Positions 1 through 7,325 of a stretch of 30,789 nucleotides of DNA are shown here, piece after piece. The notes below the pieces were generated by a model that saw nothing but the letters and a program-made list of their open reading frames with translations, was not told where the DNA came from and did no database searches. The first letter of the stretch is position 1. Each line of letters opens with the position of its first letter. The position numbers were made by a program, and so were the translations under genes. Where the stretch lies: assembly GCA_902782885.1 (NCBI GenBank), contig CACZOW010000065.1, positions 1 to 30,789 on the forward strand, given 5' to 3'. Origin of the DNA: an uncultured Ruminococcus sp. (GTDB lineage Bacteria > Bacillota > Clostridia > UBA1212 > UBA1255).

Positions 1-53
1 ACTTTTTTAATAGTTTTATACCAGAGGAGCCCGAAAAAAATGAGCGAGAACGC

Positions 54-177
54 GGAGCGGCCGGCGAGATCCCGGCCGCGGATCGGGTCAGATGGAGCGG
101 CCGACCTCATCGAGCGTGAAATCCCGGCCGCGAATCGGGGCAAATGGAGCGGCCGACCTCATCGGGCGATCCCAGCC
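54..177. repeat. GC-rich degenerate tandem repeat upstream of the hydrogenase operon
   Basis: Three successive units begin with GGAGCGGCCG at 54, 94 and 146. Unit two is 52 bp (94-145). Unit one is the same sequence lacking about 12 bp (54-93). Unit three (146-177) follows unit two for about 20 bp and then diverges. All are rich in CGGCCG and ATCCCGGCC. A reading frame with a GAGGAG at 24-29 crosses the repeat from 40 to 306, but its product is a low-complexity Arg/Ala/Pro string, so I treat the block as non-coding. It may be one member of a dispersed extragenic repeat family; that is inference. Confidence 0.6.
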
Positions 178-264
178 AGCGCGGCAGGCAGGGCGCCTCA
201 AGCCGGGGAAAGGACCTTACCGTCAAATGCCTCCCGGAATATTGGCACCGGCAGAACAAATCGA
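178..264. other. non-coding stretch, nothing recognised
   Basis: No convincing gene, RNA or terminator is visible between the GC-rich repeat and the promoter region of the hydrogenase operon. Confidence 0.5.
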
Positions 265-283
265 AAAGTTAACGTAAAGTTAA
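265..283. promoter_or_regulatory. direct repeat AAAGTTAA x2 at 11-bp period, candidate activator site
   Basis: AAAGTTAA occurs at 265-272 and 276-283 separated by CGT, so the period is one helical turn. It lies 25 bp upstream of the -35 box. On the minus strand it reads TTAACTTT twice, resembling the TTAACA direct repeats with 11-bp period bound by PhoP/PhoB-type regulators. The resemblance is only suggestive. No Rex palindrome was found. Confidence 0.35.
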
Positions 284-307
284 ATCCCGCCCGCCTTAAA
301 AAATAAC

Positions 308-336
308 TTGAACAAGTTCAGTCTTGATGATATAAT
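308..336 (+). promoter_or_regulatory. sigma-A promoter of the hydrogenase operon
   Basis: TTGAAC (308-313) and a perfect TATAAT (331-336) are separated by 17 bp. A short inverted repeat, TGAAC-AA-GTTCA (309-320), covers the -35 box and could be an operator. Expected transcription start is near 343, giving a 5' UTR of about 40 nt that carries AGGAGG at 368-373. Confidence 0.75.
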
Positions 337-381
337 AACCAGAGTGCTTGTGGCATTACAAAACATTAGGAGGTTATCAAC

Positions 382-861
382 ATGGGTGTGGATTGCGGAT
401 GCTGCTCTGACGAGAGAAGCAAGAAGCTGCTTGAAGTAATTGAAGCCGAAAAGAACAACCCGGGCTCCCTCATCAAGATCCTGCATGAGGCGCAGGAGAT
501 CTACGGGTATCTACCCATCGAAGTACAGCAGTTTGTATCGGATAATACCGGCATTCCTCTGGCGGAGATCTACGGCGTTGTTACGTTCTACGCACAGTTT
601 TCACTTAAGCCGAAGGGACAGTACAAGATCAATGTTTGTCTCGGAACGGCCTGCTACGTTAAGGGCGCCGAGGGCGTGCTTGACAGACTTAAAAAGGAAC
701 TTAAGATGGACGTGGGCGATTGCACCGAAGACGGAAAATTCTCCCTTGACGCCTGCCGCTGCGTTGGCGCCTGCGGACTTGCCCCGGTCATTATGATAAA
801 CGACGACTGCTACGGCCGTCTTGTGCCTGACCAGATCCCCGGGATCCTGGCTAAGTACTGA
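382..861 (+). CDS. hydC: NuoE-like [2Fe-2S] subunit of NAD-linked [FeFe] hydrogenase (HydC-like)
   Basis: This 159-residue protein is the thioredoxin-fold [2Fe-2S] subunit (NuoE/HydC family) of a trimeric hydrogenase, helping to pass electrons within the soluble cytoplasmic complex. A helical NuoE N-terminal domain covers about residues 15-75, with the family motif YGVVTFYAQF at 64-73. The cluster ligands are visible as C86 and C91 (CLGTAC) and C127 and C131 (CVGAC). Length is normal for the family. The start is set by AGGAGG at 368-373, eight bases before the ATG. An extra cysteine group at the N-terminus (C5, C7, C8) is not part of the usual ligand set. It is first gene of the operon, followed after 11 bp by the kinase-like ATPase gene. 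Confidence 0.92.
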   Translation: MGVDCGCCSDERSKKLLEVIEAEKNNPGSLIKILHEAQEIYGYLPIEVQQFVSDNTGIPLAEIYGVVTFYAQFSLKPKGQYKINVCLGTACYVKGAEGVLDRLKKELKMDVGDCTEDGKFSLDACRCVGACGLAPVIMINDDCYGRLVPDQIPGILAKY

Positions 862-872
862 TACCGTTTCGC

Positions 873-1433
873 ATGCTCAGAGATATTTCACTGCACATTC
901 ACGACCTCAGCGAGAATTCCATCACCGCGGGGGCAACGCTGATCCGGATCTCGCTCTCCGCGGAGGACGGCATCCTGACGTTCAGGCTTTCGGACAACGG
1001 CAAAGGCATGAGCCCGGAACTGCTTGCCCGTGTGGAAGACCCTTTTACCACCAGCCGCACAGAGCGCAAAGTGGGTATGGGGATCCCGTTCTTCAAGCTG
1101 GCGTGCGAGCAGACCGGAGGCGCTTTCAAGATCGAGTCTGAGCCCGGCAAAGGCACGGTGCTCACCGGAAAACTCGTGATCGGAAATATTGACCGCATCC
1201 CGCTGGGAGACGTGGGGGAGACCGTATCGATGCTGATACTGGAGAGCCCGGACACGCGCTTCGTAGTGGAACTTGCCGCCCGCGGCGATTCTTTCGTGCT
1301 GGACACGGATGAAGTGCGGGAACAGCTGGACGGTGCGCCGATCAGCGATTTCGAGATACTGCAGTGGATAAAAGAATACGTTAACGAAGGTGTCCTTAAT
1401 ATATTCGGAGGTGTACTAGATGAAATCACTTGA
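873..1433 (+). CDS. histidine-kinase-like ATPase (HATPase_c), hydrogenase-associated
   Basis: A 186-residue protein with a stand-alone GHKL ATPase fold. The N box is DLSENSITAGA (11-21, with E14 and N15), the G1 box is DNGKGM (41-46), a G2-like GMGI lies at 68-71 and a GKGT at 92-95. No phosphoacceptor histidine domain, sensor or membrane segment is present, so it cannot be a classical sensor kinase; an anti-sigma-like or regulatory ATPase role is possible. The C-terminal 80 residues are not assigned. Similar genes are often found inside hydABC-type operons of Clostridia, but to my knowledge their role is not settled. No clear ribosome binding site precedes the ATG. The end overlaps the next gene by 14 bp, which points to coupled translation. 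Confidence 0.85.
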   Translation: MLRDISLHIHDLSENSITAGATLIRISLSAEDGILTFRLSDNGKGMSPELLARVEDPFTTSRTERKVGMGIPFFKLACEQTGGAFKIESEPGKGTVLTGKLVIGNIDRIPLGDVGETVSMLILESPDTRFVVELAARGDSFVLDTDEVREQLDGAPISDFEILQWIKEYVNEGVLNIFGGVLDEIT

Positions 1434-1788
1434 GGAACTGAGAGCCCTGAAGGCTAAAGTTAAAAATGATATGACTTTGAGAGACGGCGGCGAAGATACG
1501 AGAGTCGTTGTCGGCATGGCTACCTGCGGTATTGCCGCCGGTGCGCGTCCCGTCATGAACGCTTTCCTCGAAGAAGTCAGCAAACGCAACATCAAAAACG
1601 TCCAGGTCACGATGACCGGCTGCATGGGACTGTGCAGACTTGAACCCATCGTGGAAGTCATCGACAAAGACGGCAACAAAGTTACGTACGTAAAGATGAA
1701 CGCCGAAAAAGCGGTGCGCGTCGTTGCGGAACACCTGGTCAACGGTCAGGTAGTAAACGAATATACCATCGGAGCGGTTGCTCAGTAA
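1420..1788 (+). CDS. small thioredoxin-fold (2Fe-2S) ferredoxin-like protein with three cysteines
   Basis: A 122-residue protein of the thioredoxin-like ferredoxin family, related to the N-terminal domain of HydB. The first half-motif is ATCGIAAGAR (35-43, C36) and the second is TGCMGLC (67-72, C68 and C72). The usual second cysteine of the C-x4-C half-motif is replaced (A40/G41), so only three of four standard ligands are present. The cluster may therefore use a non-cysteine ligand, or the domain may be structural. GGAGG at 1409-1413 precedes the ATG, which lies inside the end of the ATPase gene. It sits directly before hydB and presumably acts with the hydrogenase, as an extra electron carrier or assembly factor; the exact role is inference. 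Confidence 0.85.
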   Translation: MKSLEELRALKAKVKNDMTLRDGGEDTRVVVGMATCGIAAGARPVMNAFLEEVSKRNIKNVQVTMTGCMGLCRLEPIVEVIDKDGNKVTYVKMNAEKAVRVVAEHLVNGQVVNEYTIGAVAQ

Positions 1789-1803
1789 TTTGGAGGGAAG
1801 ATT

Positions 1804-3597
1804 ATGCAAATCTACAGATCACACGTATTGGTTTGTTCCGGTACGGGATGTACTGCTTCGGGTTCCGCCGGCCTGTTCGATGAGTTCGAAGCCCAGCTCA
1901 AAGCGCAGGGCCTTGAGAACGAAGTCAAAGTCGTAAAGACCGGCTGCTTCGGCCTTTGCGCCAAGGGACCTATCGTGGTTGTGTATCCGGAAGGTTCCAT
2001 GTATTGCCAGGTCAAGAAAGAAGACGTGGCCGAGATCGTTTCAGAGCACCTGCTCAAGGGCCGCATCGTGAAACGTCTGCTGGAGAGCAACAGCGAAGAA
2101 CAGAATGTTCAGGCGGATGCCGAAAAGACGGATTTCTTCAAAAAACAGCTCAGGATCGCGCTGCGCAACTGCGGCCGGATCAATCCTGAAAATATCGACG
2201 AGTACATCGCTCAGGACGGTTACGAGGCTCTCGGCCGCGTGATCACCAGCATGACTCCCGAACAGGTCATCGACATCATGCTGAAGTCGGGACTGCGCGG
2301 CCGCGGCGGCGCCGGTTTCCCCACCGGACGCAAATGGGATTTTGCCCGCAAGAGCGTGTCCGATAAGAAGTATGTATGCTGCAACGCCGACGAAGGCGAC
2401 CCCGGTGCTTTCATGGACCGTTCCGTTCTGGAAGGTGATCCGCATGTAGTGCTGGAAGCTATGGCTATCGCCGGCTACGCCATCGGATCTGACCAGGGTT
2501 ATATCTACGTCCGTGCCGAGTATCCCATCGCGGTCAAGCGTCTTGAGATCGCTATCGCGCAGGCTAAAGAGTACGGCCTCCTGGGCAAAAATATCCTGGG
2601 CACCGACTTCTCCTTTGATATCGAGCTCCGCCTCGGCGCCGGCGCCTTCGTGTGCGGCGAAGAGACCGCGCTGATGACCTCCATCGAAGGCCATCGCGGC
2701 GAGCCCAGACCCAGACCTCCGTTCCCGGCGGTCAAAGGTCTGTTCCAGCAGCCCACGATCCTCAACAACGTCGAGACTTACGCCAACGTGCCGCGCATCA
2801 TTCTGAACGGTCCCGAATGGTTCTCCTCCATCGGCTCCGAAAGATCCAAAGGCACCAAGGTGTTCGCGGTCGGCGGTAAGATCAACAACACCGGTCTTGT
2901 CGAGATCCCCATGGGCACCACGCTGCGCGAAGTCGTTTACGATATCGGCGGCGGCATCCCCAACGGCAAGAAATTCAAAGCCGCCCAGACCGGCGGTCCT
3001 TCCGGCGGCTGCATTCCCGCCAGCCTGATCGATACCCCCATCGAATATGATACGCTGATCGAGATCGGATCCATGATGGGTTCCGGCGGTCTGATCGTTA
3101 TGGACGAAGATACCTGCATGGTAGACCTGGCCAAGTTCTTCCTTTCCTTCACGGTAGAGGAGTCCTGCGGCAAATGCCCGCCGTGCCGTATCGGTACCAA
3201 GCGCATGTACGACATCCTTGAAAAGATCACCAGCGGCAAAGGCGAACTTTCCGATATCGACGACCTGTACGCCCTGGCCAGCGCGATCAAAAACTCCGCG
3301 CTGTGCGGCCTCGGTCAGACAGCACCGAACCCGGTGCTCAGCACGCTGCGCTACTTCAAGGACGAGTATATTGCCCACGTCGTGGACAAAAAGTGCCCCG
3401 CCGGCGTCTGCAAGAATCTGCTTCAGTACAAGATCATTGCCGACAAGTGCAAGGGCTGCAGCGCCTGCTCCAGAAAGTGCCCCGTGAACTGCATCAGCGG
3501 CGAGCTCAAGAAGCCTTTCGTCATTGACCAGTCCAAGTGTATCAAGTGCGGAACCTGTATGGATACCTGCAAGTTCGGCGCTATCGTTAAGGAATAA
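1804..3597 (+). CDS. hydB: NuoF-like flavoprotein subunit of electron-bifurcating [FeFe] hydrogenase
   Basis: This 597-residue subunit holds the FMN and NAD(H) site and is where electron bifurcation or confurcation is thought to occur in HydABC enzymes. Domains in order: thioredoxin-fold [2Fe-2S] domain (C11, C16, C48, C52); NuoF core with the glycine-rich segment GLRGRGGAGFPTGRKW (163-178), CNADEGDPGAF (193-203) and GAGAFVCGEETAL (278-290); SLBB domain about 350-430; N3-type [4Fe-4S] site (C455, C458, C461, C501); and a C-terminal two-cluster ferredoxin domain (C549, C552, C555, C559 and C579, C582, C585, C589). This architecture, with the extra C-terminal ferredoxin domain, separates HydB from NuoF of complex I. 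A GGAGGG precedes the ATG, and hydA follows 12 bp downstream. Confidence 0.95.
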   Translation: MQIYRSHVLVCSGTGCTASGSAGLFDEFEAQLKAQGLENEVKVVKTGCFGLCAKGPIVVVYPEGSMYCQVKKEDVAEIVSEHLLKGRIVKRLLESNSEEQNVQADAEKTDFFKKQLRIALRNCGRINPENIDEYIAQDGYEALGRVITSMTPEQVIDIMLKSGLRGRGGAGFPTGRKWDFARKSVSDKKYVCCNADEGDPGAFMDRSVLEGDPHVVLEAMAIAGYAIGSDQGYIYVRAEYPIAVKRLEIAIAQAKEYGLLGKNILGTDFSFDIELRLGAGAFVCGEETALMTSIEGHRGEPRPRPPFPAVKGLFQQPTILNNVETYANVPRIILNGPEWFSSIGSERSKGTKVFAVGGKINNTGLVEIPMGTTLREVVYDIGGGIPNGKKFKAAQTGGPSGGCIPASLIDTPIEYDTLIEIGSMMGSGGLIVMDEDTCMVDLAKFFLSFTVEESCGKCPPCRIGTKRMYDILEKITSGKGELSDIDDLYALASAIKNSALCGLGQTAPNPVLSTLRYFKDEYIAHVVDKKCPAGVCKNLLQYKIIADKCKGCSACSRKCPVNCISGELKKPFVIDQSKCIKCGTCMDTCKFGAIVKE

Positions 3598-3609
3598 TGG
3601 AGGCCGATC

Positions 3610-5364
3610 ATGAATACAGTAAATATTAAAATCGACGGTGTTGCTCTGACTGTGCCGGCCGGCATTACCGTGCTGGAAGCCGCCAGAATGGCCAACATCA
3701 CTATCCCGACCCTTTGCTTCCTGAAAGACATCAACCAGATCGGCGCCTGCCGTATGTGCGTGGTGGAGATCAAAGGCGCCAGAGCGCTGCAGGCAGCCTG
3801 CGTATATCCCGTGTCTGAAGGCCTTGAAGTCATCACGAACTCGCAGAAGGTGAGAGACGCGCGCAAAGTAACGCTGGAACTGATCCTGTCCAACCACGAC
3901 CGTCAGTGCCTTACCTGCGTGCGTTCCGAGAACTGCGAACTGCAGAAGCTGTCCAAGCAGCTTAATGTGAAGGATATCCGCTTCAAAGCGCTCACCGATA
4001 AAGAGACGCTGCCCGTCGACAATAGTTCCGCGAGCATCGTGCGCAACAACAACAAGTGCGTGCTCTGCCGCCGCTGCGTCGCCGTCTGCCAGAAAGTACA
4101 GACCGTGTCCGTTATCGAGACCATCGAGCGCGGCTTCCGCACCCGCATCGGCTGTGCCTTCGACAAGCCTCTGGGTGAAACGTCCTGCGTCAACTGCGGC
4201 CAGTGCATCGCGGTCTGCCCCGTGGGCGCGCTTACCGAAAATACGCACATCCCGCAGGTTTGGGACGCAATCGCCGATCCCGACAAATACGTGGTGTTCC
4301 AGACCGCTCCCGCGGTGCGCGCCTCCATCGGCGAAGCTTTCGGCCTGGCTATCGGCGAACGCTGCACCGGCAAGATGGTATCCGCGATCCGCAGACTGGG
4401 CGTGGACAAAGTGTTCGACACCGATACCGGCGCCGACCTTACGATCATGGAAGAAGGCACTGAACTGCTCAACCGCATCAAGAACGGCGGCAAGCTGCCT
4501 CTCATCACTTCCTGCAGCCCCGGCTGGATCAAATTCTGCGAGCACAACTACCCCGACTTCCTTGACAACCTTTCTTCCTGCAAATCTCCTCACGAGATGT
4601 TCGGCGCGGTGCTTAAAACCTACTACGCGCAGAAGATGGGGATCGATCCCGCGAAGATGTTCGTTGTCTCCGTAATGCCCTGTACCGCCAAGAAGTTCGA
4701 GGCGCAGCGCGAAGAAATGAAGAACTCCTCCGGGTACGTGGACGTTGACGCCGTGCTCACCACCAGAGAACTGGCCAGAATGATCGAAGAAGCCGGAATC
4801 GACTTTAAGGCTCTGCCCGATACCGATTTCGACGATCCTATGGGCAACGCTACCGGCGCCGGCGTCATCTTCGGCGCTACGGGCGGCGTAATGGAAGCCG
4901 CGCTGCGCACCGTTGCCGACGTGCTCACCGGCGAGTCCGCTCCCATGGAGAAGATCGACTACCATGCCGTACGCGGCATCGAAGGCATCAAAGAAGCCGA
5001 AGTCGAAGTCGCGGGCATCAAAGTCAGACTCGCTGTCGCCAGCGGGCTGGGCAACGCGCGTAAGCTGCTCGATTCTATCCGCGCCGGCAAGGCACAGTAT
5101 GATTTCATCGAGATCATGGCCTGCCCGGGCGGCTGCGTCAACGGCGGCGGCCAGATCATCCAGCCCTCCAGCGTACGCAGCTGGACCGATCTGCGCACCG
5201 AACGCGCGAAGATCCTTTACGATGAGGATAAAGCGCTTCCGCTCCGCAAATCGCACGACAACCCGATGATCAAGGAACTGTACGCCGAGTTCTACGGAAA
5301 TCCCGGCAGCGAGAAGGCGCACCACGATCTGCACACGCATTACATTGCGAGAGGCAAGTATTGA
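3610..5364 (+). CDS. hydA: [FeFe] hydrogenase catalytic subunit (trimeric, NAD-linked type)
   Basis: This 584-residue subunit makes or consumes H2 at the H-cluster. N-terminal clusters: plant-type [2Fe-2S] (C36, C47, C50, C64), His-Cys3 [4Fe-4S] (H96, C100, C103, C109), then two [4Fe-4S] clusters (C150, C153, C156, C160; C193, C196, C199, C203). H-cluster motifs: L1 TSCSPGW (300-306, C302), L2 MPCTAKK (356-362, C358), L3 EIMACPGGCVNGGG (501-514, C505 and C509). A small-subunit-like tail runs about 545-584. In L1 the residue after the ligand cysteine is S303, where the well-studied CpI-type enzymes have the proton-relay cysteine. GGAGG at 3599-3603 sets the start. The hydE, hydF and hydG maturation genes are not in the window. 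A terminator follows. Confidence 0.96.
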   Translation: MNTVNIKIDGVALTVPAGITVLEAARMANITIPTLCFLKDINQIGACRMCVVEIKGARALQAACVYPVSEGLEVITNSQKVRDARKVTLELILSNHDRQCLTCVRSENCELQKLSKQLNVKDIRFKALTDKETLPVDNSSASIVRNNNKCVLCRRCVAVCQKVQTVSVIETIERGFRTRIGCAFDKPLGETSCVNCGQCIAVCPVGALTENTHIPQVWDAIADPDKYVVFQTAPAVRASIGEAFGLAIGERCTGKMVSAIRRLGVDKVFDTDTGADLTIMEEGTELLNRIKNGGKLPLITSCSPGWIKFCEHNYPDFLDNLSSCKSPHEMFGAVLKTYYAQKMGIDPAKMFVVSVMPCTAKKFEAQREEMKNSSGYVDVDAVLTTRELARMIEEAGIDFKALPDTDFDDPMGNATGAGVIFGATGGVMEAALRTVADVLTGESAPMEKIDYHAVRGIEGIKEAEVEVAGIKVRLAVASGLGNARKLLDSIRAGKAQYDFIEIMACPGGCVNGGGQIIQPSSVRSWTDLRTERAKILYDEDKALPLRKSHDNPMIKELYAEFYGNPGSEKAHHDLHTHYIARGKY

Positions 5365-5417
5365 TCCGATCATACATCTGATCGCAACGCGCCCTCGGAT
5401 CATTGACTAAAACAAAA

Positions 5418-5445
5418 CCCCGGAGATCTTTTCTTCGGGGTTTTT
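5418..5445 (+). terminator. intrinsic terminator of the hydrogenase operon
   Basis: CCCCGGAGA (5418-5426) pairs with TCTTCGGGG (5432-5440), nine pairs including one G-T, around a 5-nt loop. TTTTT follows at 5441-5445. It lies 53 bp after the hydA stop codon. Confidence 0.9.
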
Positions 5446-5479
5446 CTAAAACCGCACGGGCATGACAGAGGAATTGACA

Positions 5480-7246
5480 ATGATAAACAAGAAAACTGCT
5501 CACGATAAAATTACTGTTGCCGCCGCGCTGCTGCTGGCGGTGCTGATCGCCATCCCGCTTTTTGCGCCTGTGACCGGACGGACAGCCTTCGCCGCGGATA
5601 CCGGACGGCGCATGAGTGTGTCGAAGACCGAATTTGAGTACGGGGAACCGATCCTGATAACGGCCGAAGGGACCGGGAAGGACTGGGTCGGACTGTACCG
5701 GCCCGACGGCAAAGCATCGCTGCTGTGGGTGTATATCGACCGCGCCGCAGGGGGCGTCGGTTCCGGAACGGAATTTGACATATTGACCGAAGGCGTGATA
5801 AACGACGGCTCGGAGTATGTTGACGTTACGCCCGGAAAATACGTCCTTCGCCTGATGCCGGATGATACGTCCGACCTGTCGCGGGCGATCAAAACGGTCG
5901 AGATAACCGTAATAGAGAAAAGCGGTGCGCCGGCGGCTCCGGCAGTCATCGAATCGGCGGAATATGCGCCTTCCGGTGCGGGCTTCGGCGGCGGGACGCT
6001 AACCGTAAAGCTGGAAGACGGCACTTCGGCAGCGGCGGTAGTACCTTACTGGGCAAACGACAGCGGCATTCTGGAAGACTATACTTCGCTTCCGAAATTC
6101 AGGATCCGCGGCGGCAAAGCAGCGTACACGTATCCGGAGTCGATGATAATACCGGCCGGCGCCACCGAACTGCGTTTATTTACCGCGGATAAGAAGGGCA
6201 AACTCTCCGAAACATTTTATTCAATACGGCTCCCCGAAGGCAGCGCGTTCCGGCTGCCCGAAACGGAGCCGCTGGAATTCCAGGTCATCAGCGATATCCA
6301 TATAACCAAAAACGACGCTCACATACACAACACTCATTTCCTCGGAGTAATGACAGACATCGCGATATTGTCCCCGAAAAGCAAGGGCATATTCGTGGTA
6401 GGCGATATGGCGGACACGGGCAGTGAAGAAGAGTATGCAAAAATGAAGCAGATCCACGACGCTGTGAAGGACCTGCCGCCGCTGTACCTCGCCATAGGCA
6501 ACCACGATCTGTACGGAGGCTCGCTTCAGGACCAGAATGAGCTTTTTCTGAAATATGCCGTACTGCCCGGCGGCGGCCGGCCGGGATCGGTCCATTATGA
6601 CTTCCGGCTCGAAGGCTATCATTTCGTGTTTTTAGGCAACGACGGTCTCGAGAGGGGTGTCGATACCACCCTCGGCGAAAACACGCTTAAATGGCTCAGG
6701 AAGACCCTCGACGAGGGCCGTAACAAGTCGCGGCCCGTGTTTCTGTTCATTCATCAATCGCTATACGACACCGTCGCGGGAAGTCTGCCGGGGCAGGGCT
6801 GGAACGGCGTGGTCAATGACGCCGAATTCCGCGACATCCTGTTCCGTTATCCCGAAGTGATAATGTTCAACGGACACAGTCACTGGACGATGGATTCCGA
6901 AAGCAATATGTGGCACGAACCGGACAGACCGTACATTTTCAACACGGCGTCGACCGCCTATCTCTGGACGAGCTACAATATTGTCACCGGCGAGAATCTC
7001 GACGGCAGCCAGGGGTATTACATATATTTGTATGAGGACATGGTCGTTGTCCGCGGGCGCGATTTTGCCTCGGGGAAGTGGATCCCCGCGGCGCAATACT
7101 GCCTTACGGGCTATACGGGCGGAAGCAAAACACCGCATGCCCGCACGCGGAACCTGACAATAATAATCATCTGCGCGGCAGCCGCCATTGCAGCGCTTAC
7201 CGCCGGGATTATAATGGTTGCATTCAGGAAGCGAAAAAGAGTATAA
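5480..7246 (+). CDS. exported, membrane-anchored calcineurin-like metallophosphatase
   Basis: A 588-residue extracellular metallophosphatase. A signal peptide ends at about AFA|AD (residue 38). Residues 45-255 look like two beta-sandwich modules. The phosphoesterase domain shows SDIH (271-274), GDMADTG (308-314), GNHD (340-343), FIHQSL (423-428) and GHSH (465-468), the full metal-binding set of the calcineurin-like family. A hydrophobic segment at about 559-581 followed by RKRKRV anchors the C-terminus; there is no LPXTG sortase signal. I chose the ATG at 5480 because GAGGAA (5468-5473) is correctly spaced from it; an in-frame ATG at 5462 lacks such a site. The substrate is unknown; nucleotides, phospholipids or envelope phosphates are possible. 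It stands just after a terminator, and I see no clear promoter. Confidence 0.88.
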   Translation: MINKKTAHDKITVAAALLLAVLIAIPLFAPVTGRTAFAADTGRRMSVSKTEFEYGEPILITAEGTGKDWVGLYRPDGKASLLWVYIDRAAGGVGSGTEFDILTEGVINDGSEYVDVTPGKYVLRLMPDDTSDLSRAIKTVEITVIEKSGAPAAPAVIESAEYAPSGAGFGGGTLTVKLEDGTSAAAVVPYWANDSGILEDYTSLPKFRIRGGKAAYTYPESMIIPAGATELRLFTADKKGKLSETFYSIRLPEGSAFRLPETEPLEFQVISDIHITKNDAHIHNTHFLGVMTDIAILSPKSKGIFVVGDMADTGSEEEYAKMKQIHDAVKDLPPLYLAIGNHDLYGGSLQDQNELFLKYAVLPGGGRPGSVHYDFRLEGYHFVFLGNDGLERGVDTTLGENTLKWLRKTLDEGRNKSRPVFLFIHQSLYDTVAGSLPGQGWNGVVNDAEFRDILFRYPEVIMFNGHSHWTMDSESNMWHEPDRPYIFNTASTAYLWTSYNIVTGENLDGSQGYYIYLYEDMVVVRGRDFASGKWIPAAQYCLTGYTGGSKTPHARTRNLTIIIICAAAAIAALTAGIIMVAFRKRKRV

Positions 7247-7247
7247 T
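7218..7247 (+). promoter_or_regulatory. candidate promoter for the flavin reductase gene
   Basis: A perfect TATAAT (7242-7247) overlaps the stop of the metallophosphatase gene, with a weak TTGCAT (7218-7223) 18 bp upstream. The resulting leader of about 70 nt holds a 7-bp hairpin (AGGGCAT / ATGCCTT, roughly 7265-7284) and the palindrome GGTATACC near 7290. Confidence 0.4.
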
Positions 7248-7325
7248 ATAATTTGGTAGTCAGCAGGGCATTGCGATATGCCTTGCCGCGGTATACCGGG
7301 AAACGTTTGAACACAGGAGGTGGGA

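Noticed and set aside
40..306. Open frame of 88 codons with a GAGGAG upstream
   Set aside because: It runs through the GC-rich tandem repeat, has low-complexity composition and resembles no family; an overlapping frame shows the same repeat, so it is more likely non-coding.
265..320. Rex redox-repressor site at the hydrogenase promoter
   Set aside because: The TTGTTAA-N4-TTAACAA palindrome is absent; GTTAA elements are in direct, not inverted, orientation.
2041..5403. Minus-strand open frame of 1120 codons opposite hydB and hydA
   Set aside because: It is an antisense shadow of two well-supported hydrogenase genes caused by GC-rich codon use; no ribosome binding site or recognisable domain.
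7135..7243. Sortase anchor at the end of the metallophosphatase
   Set aside because: A hydrophobic segment and basic tail exist, but no LPXTG-like motif precedes them; a simple membrane anchor fits better.
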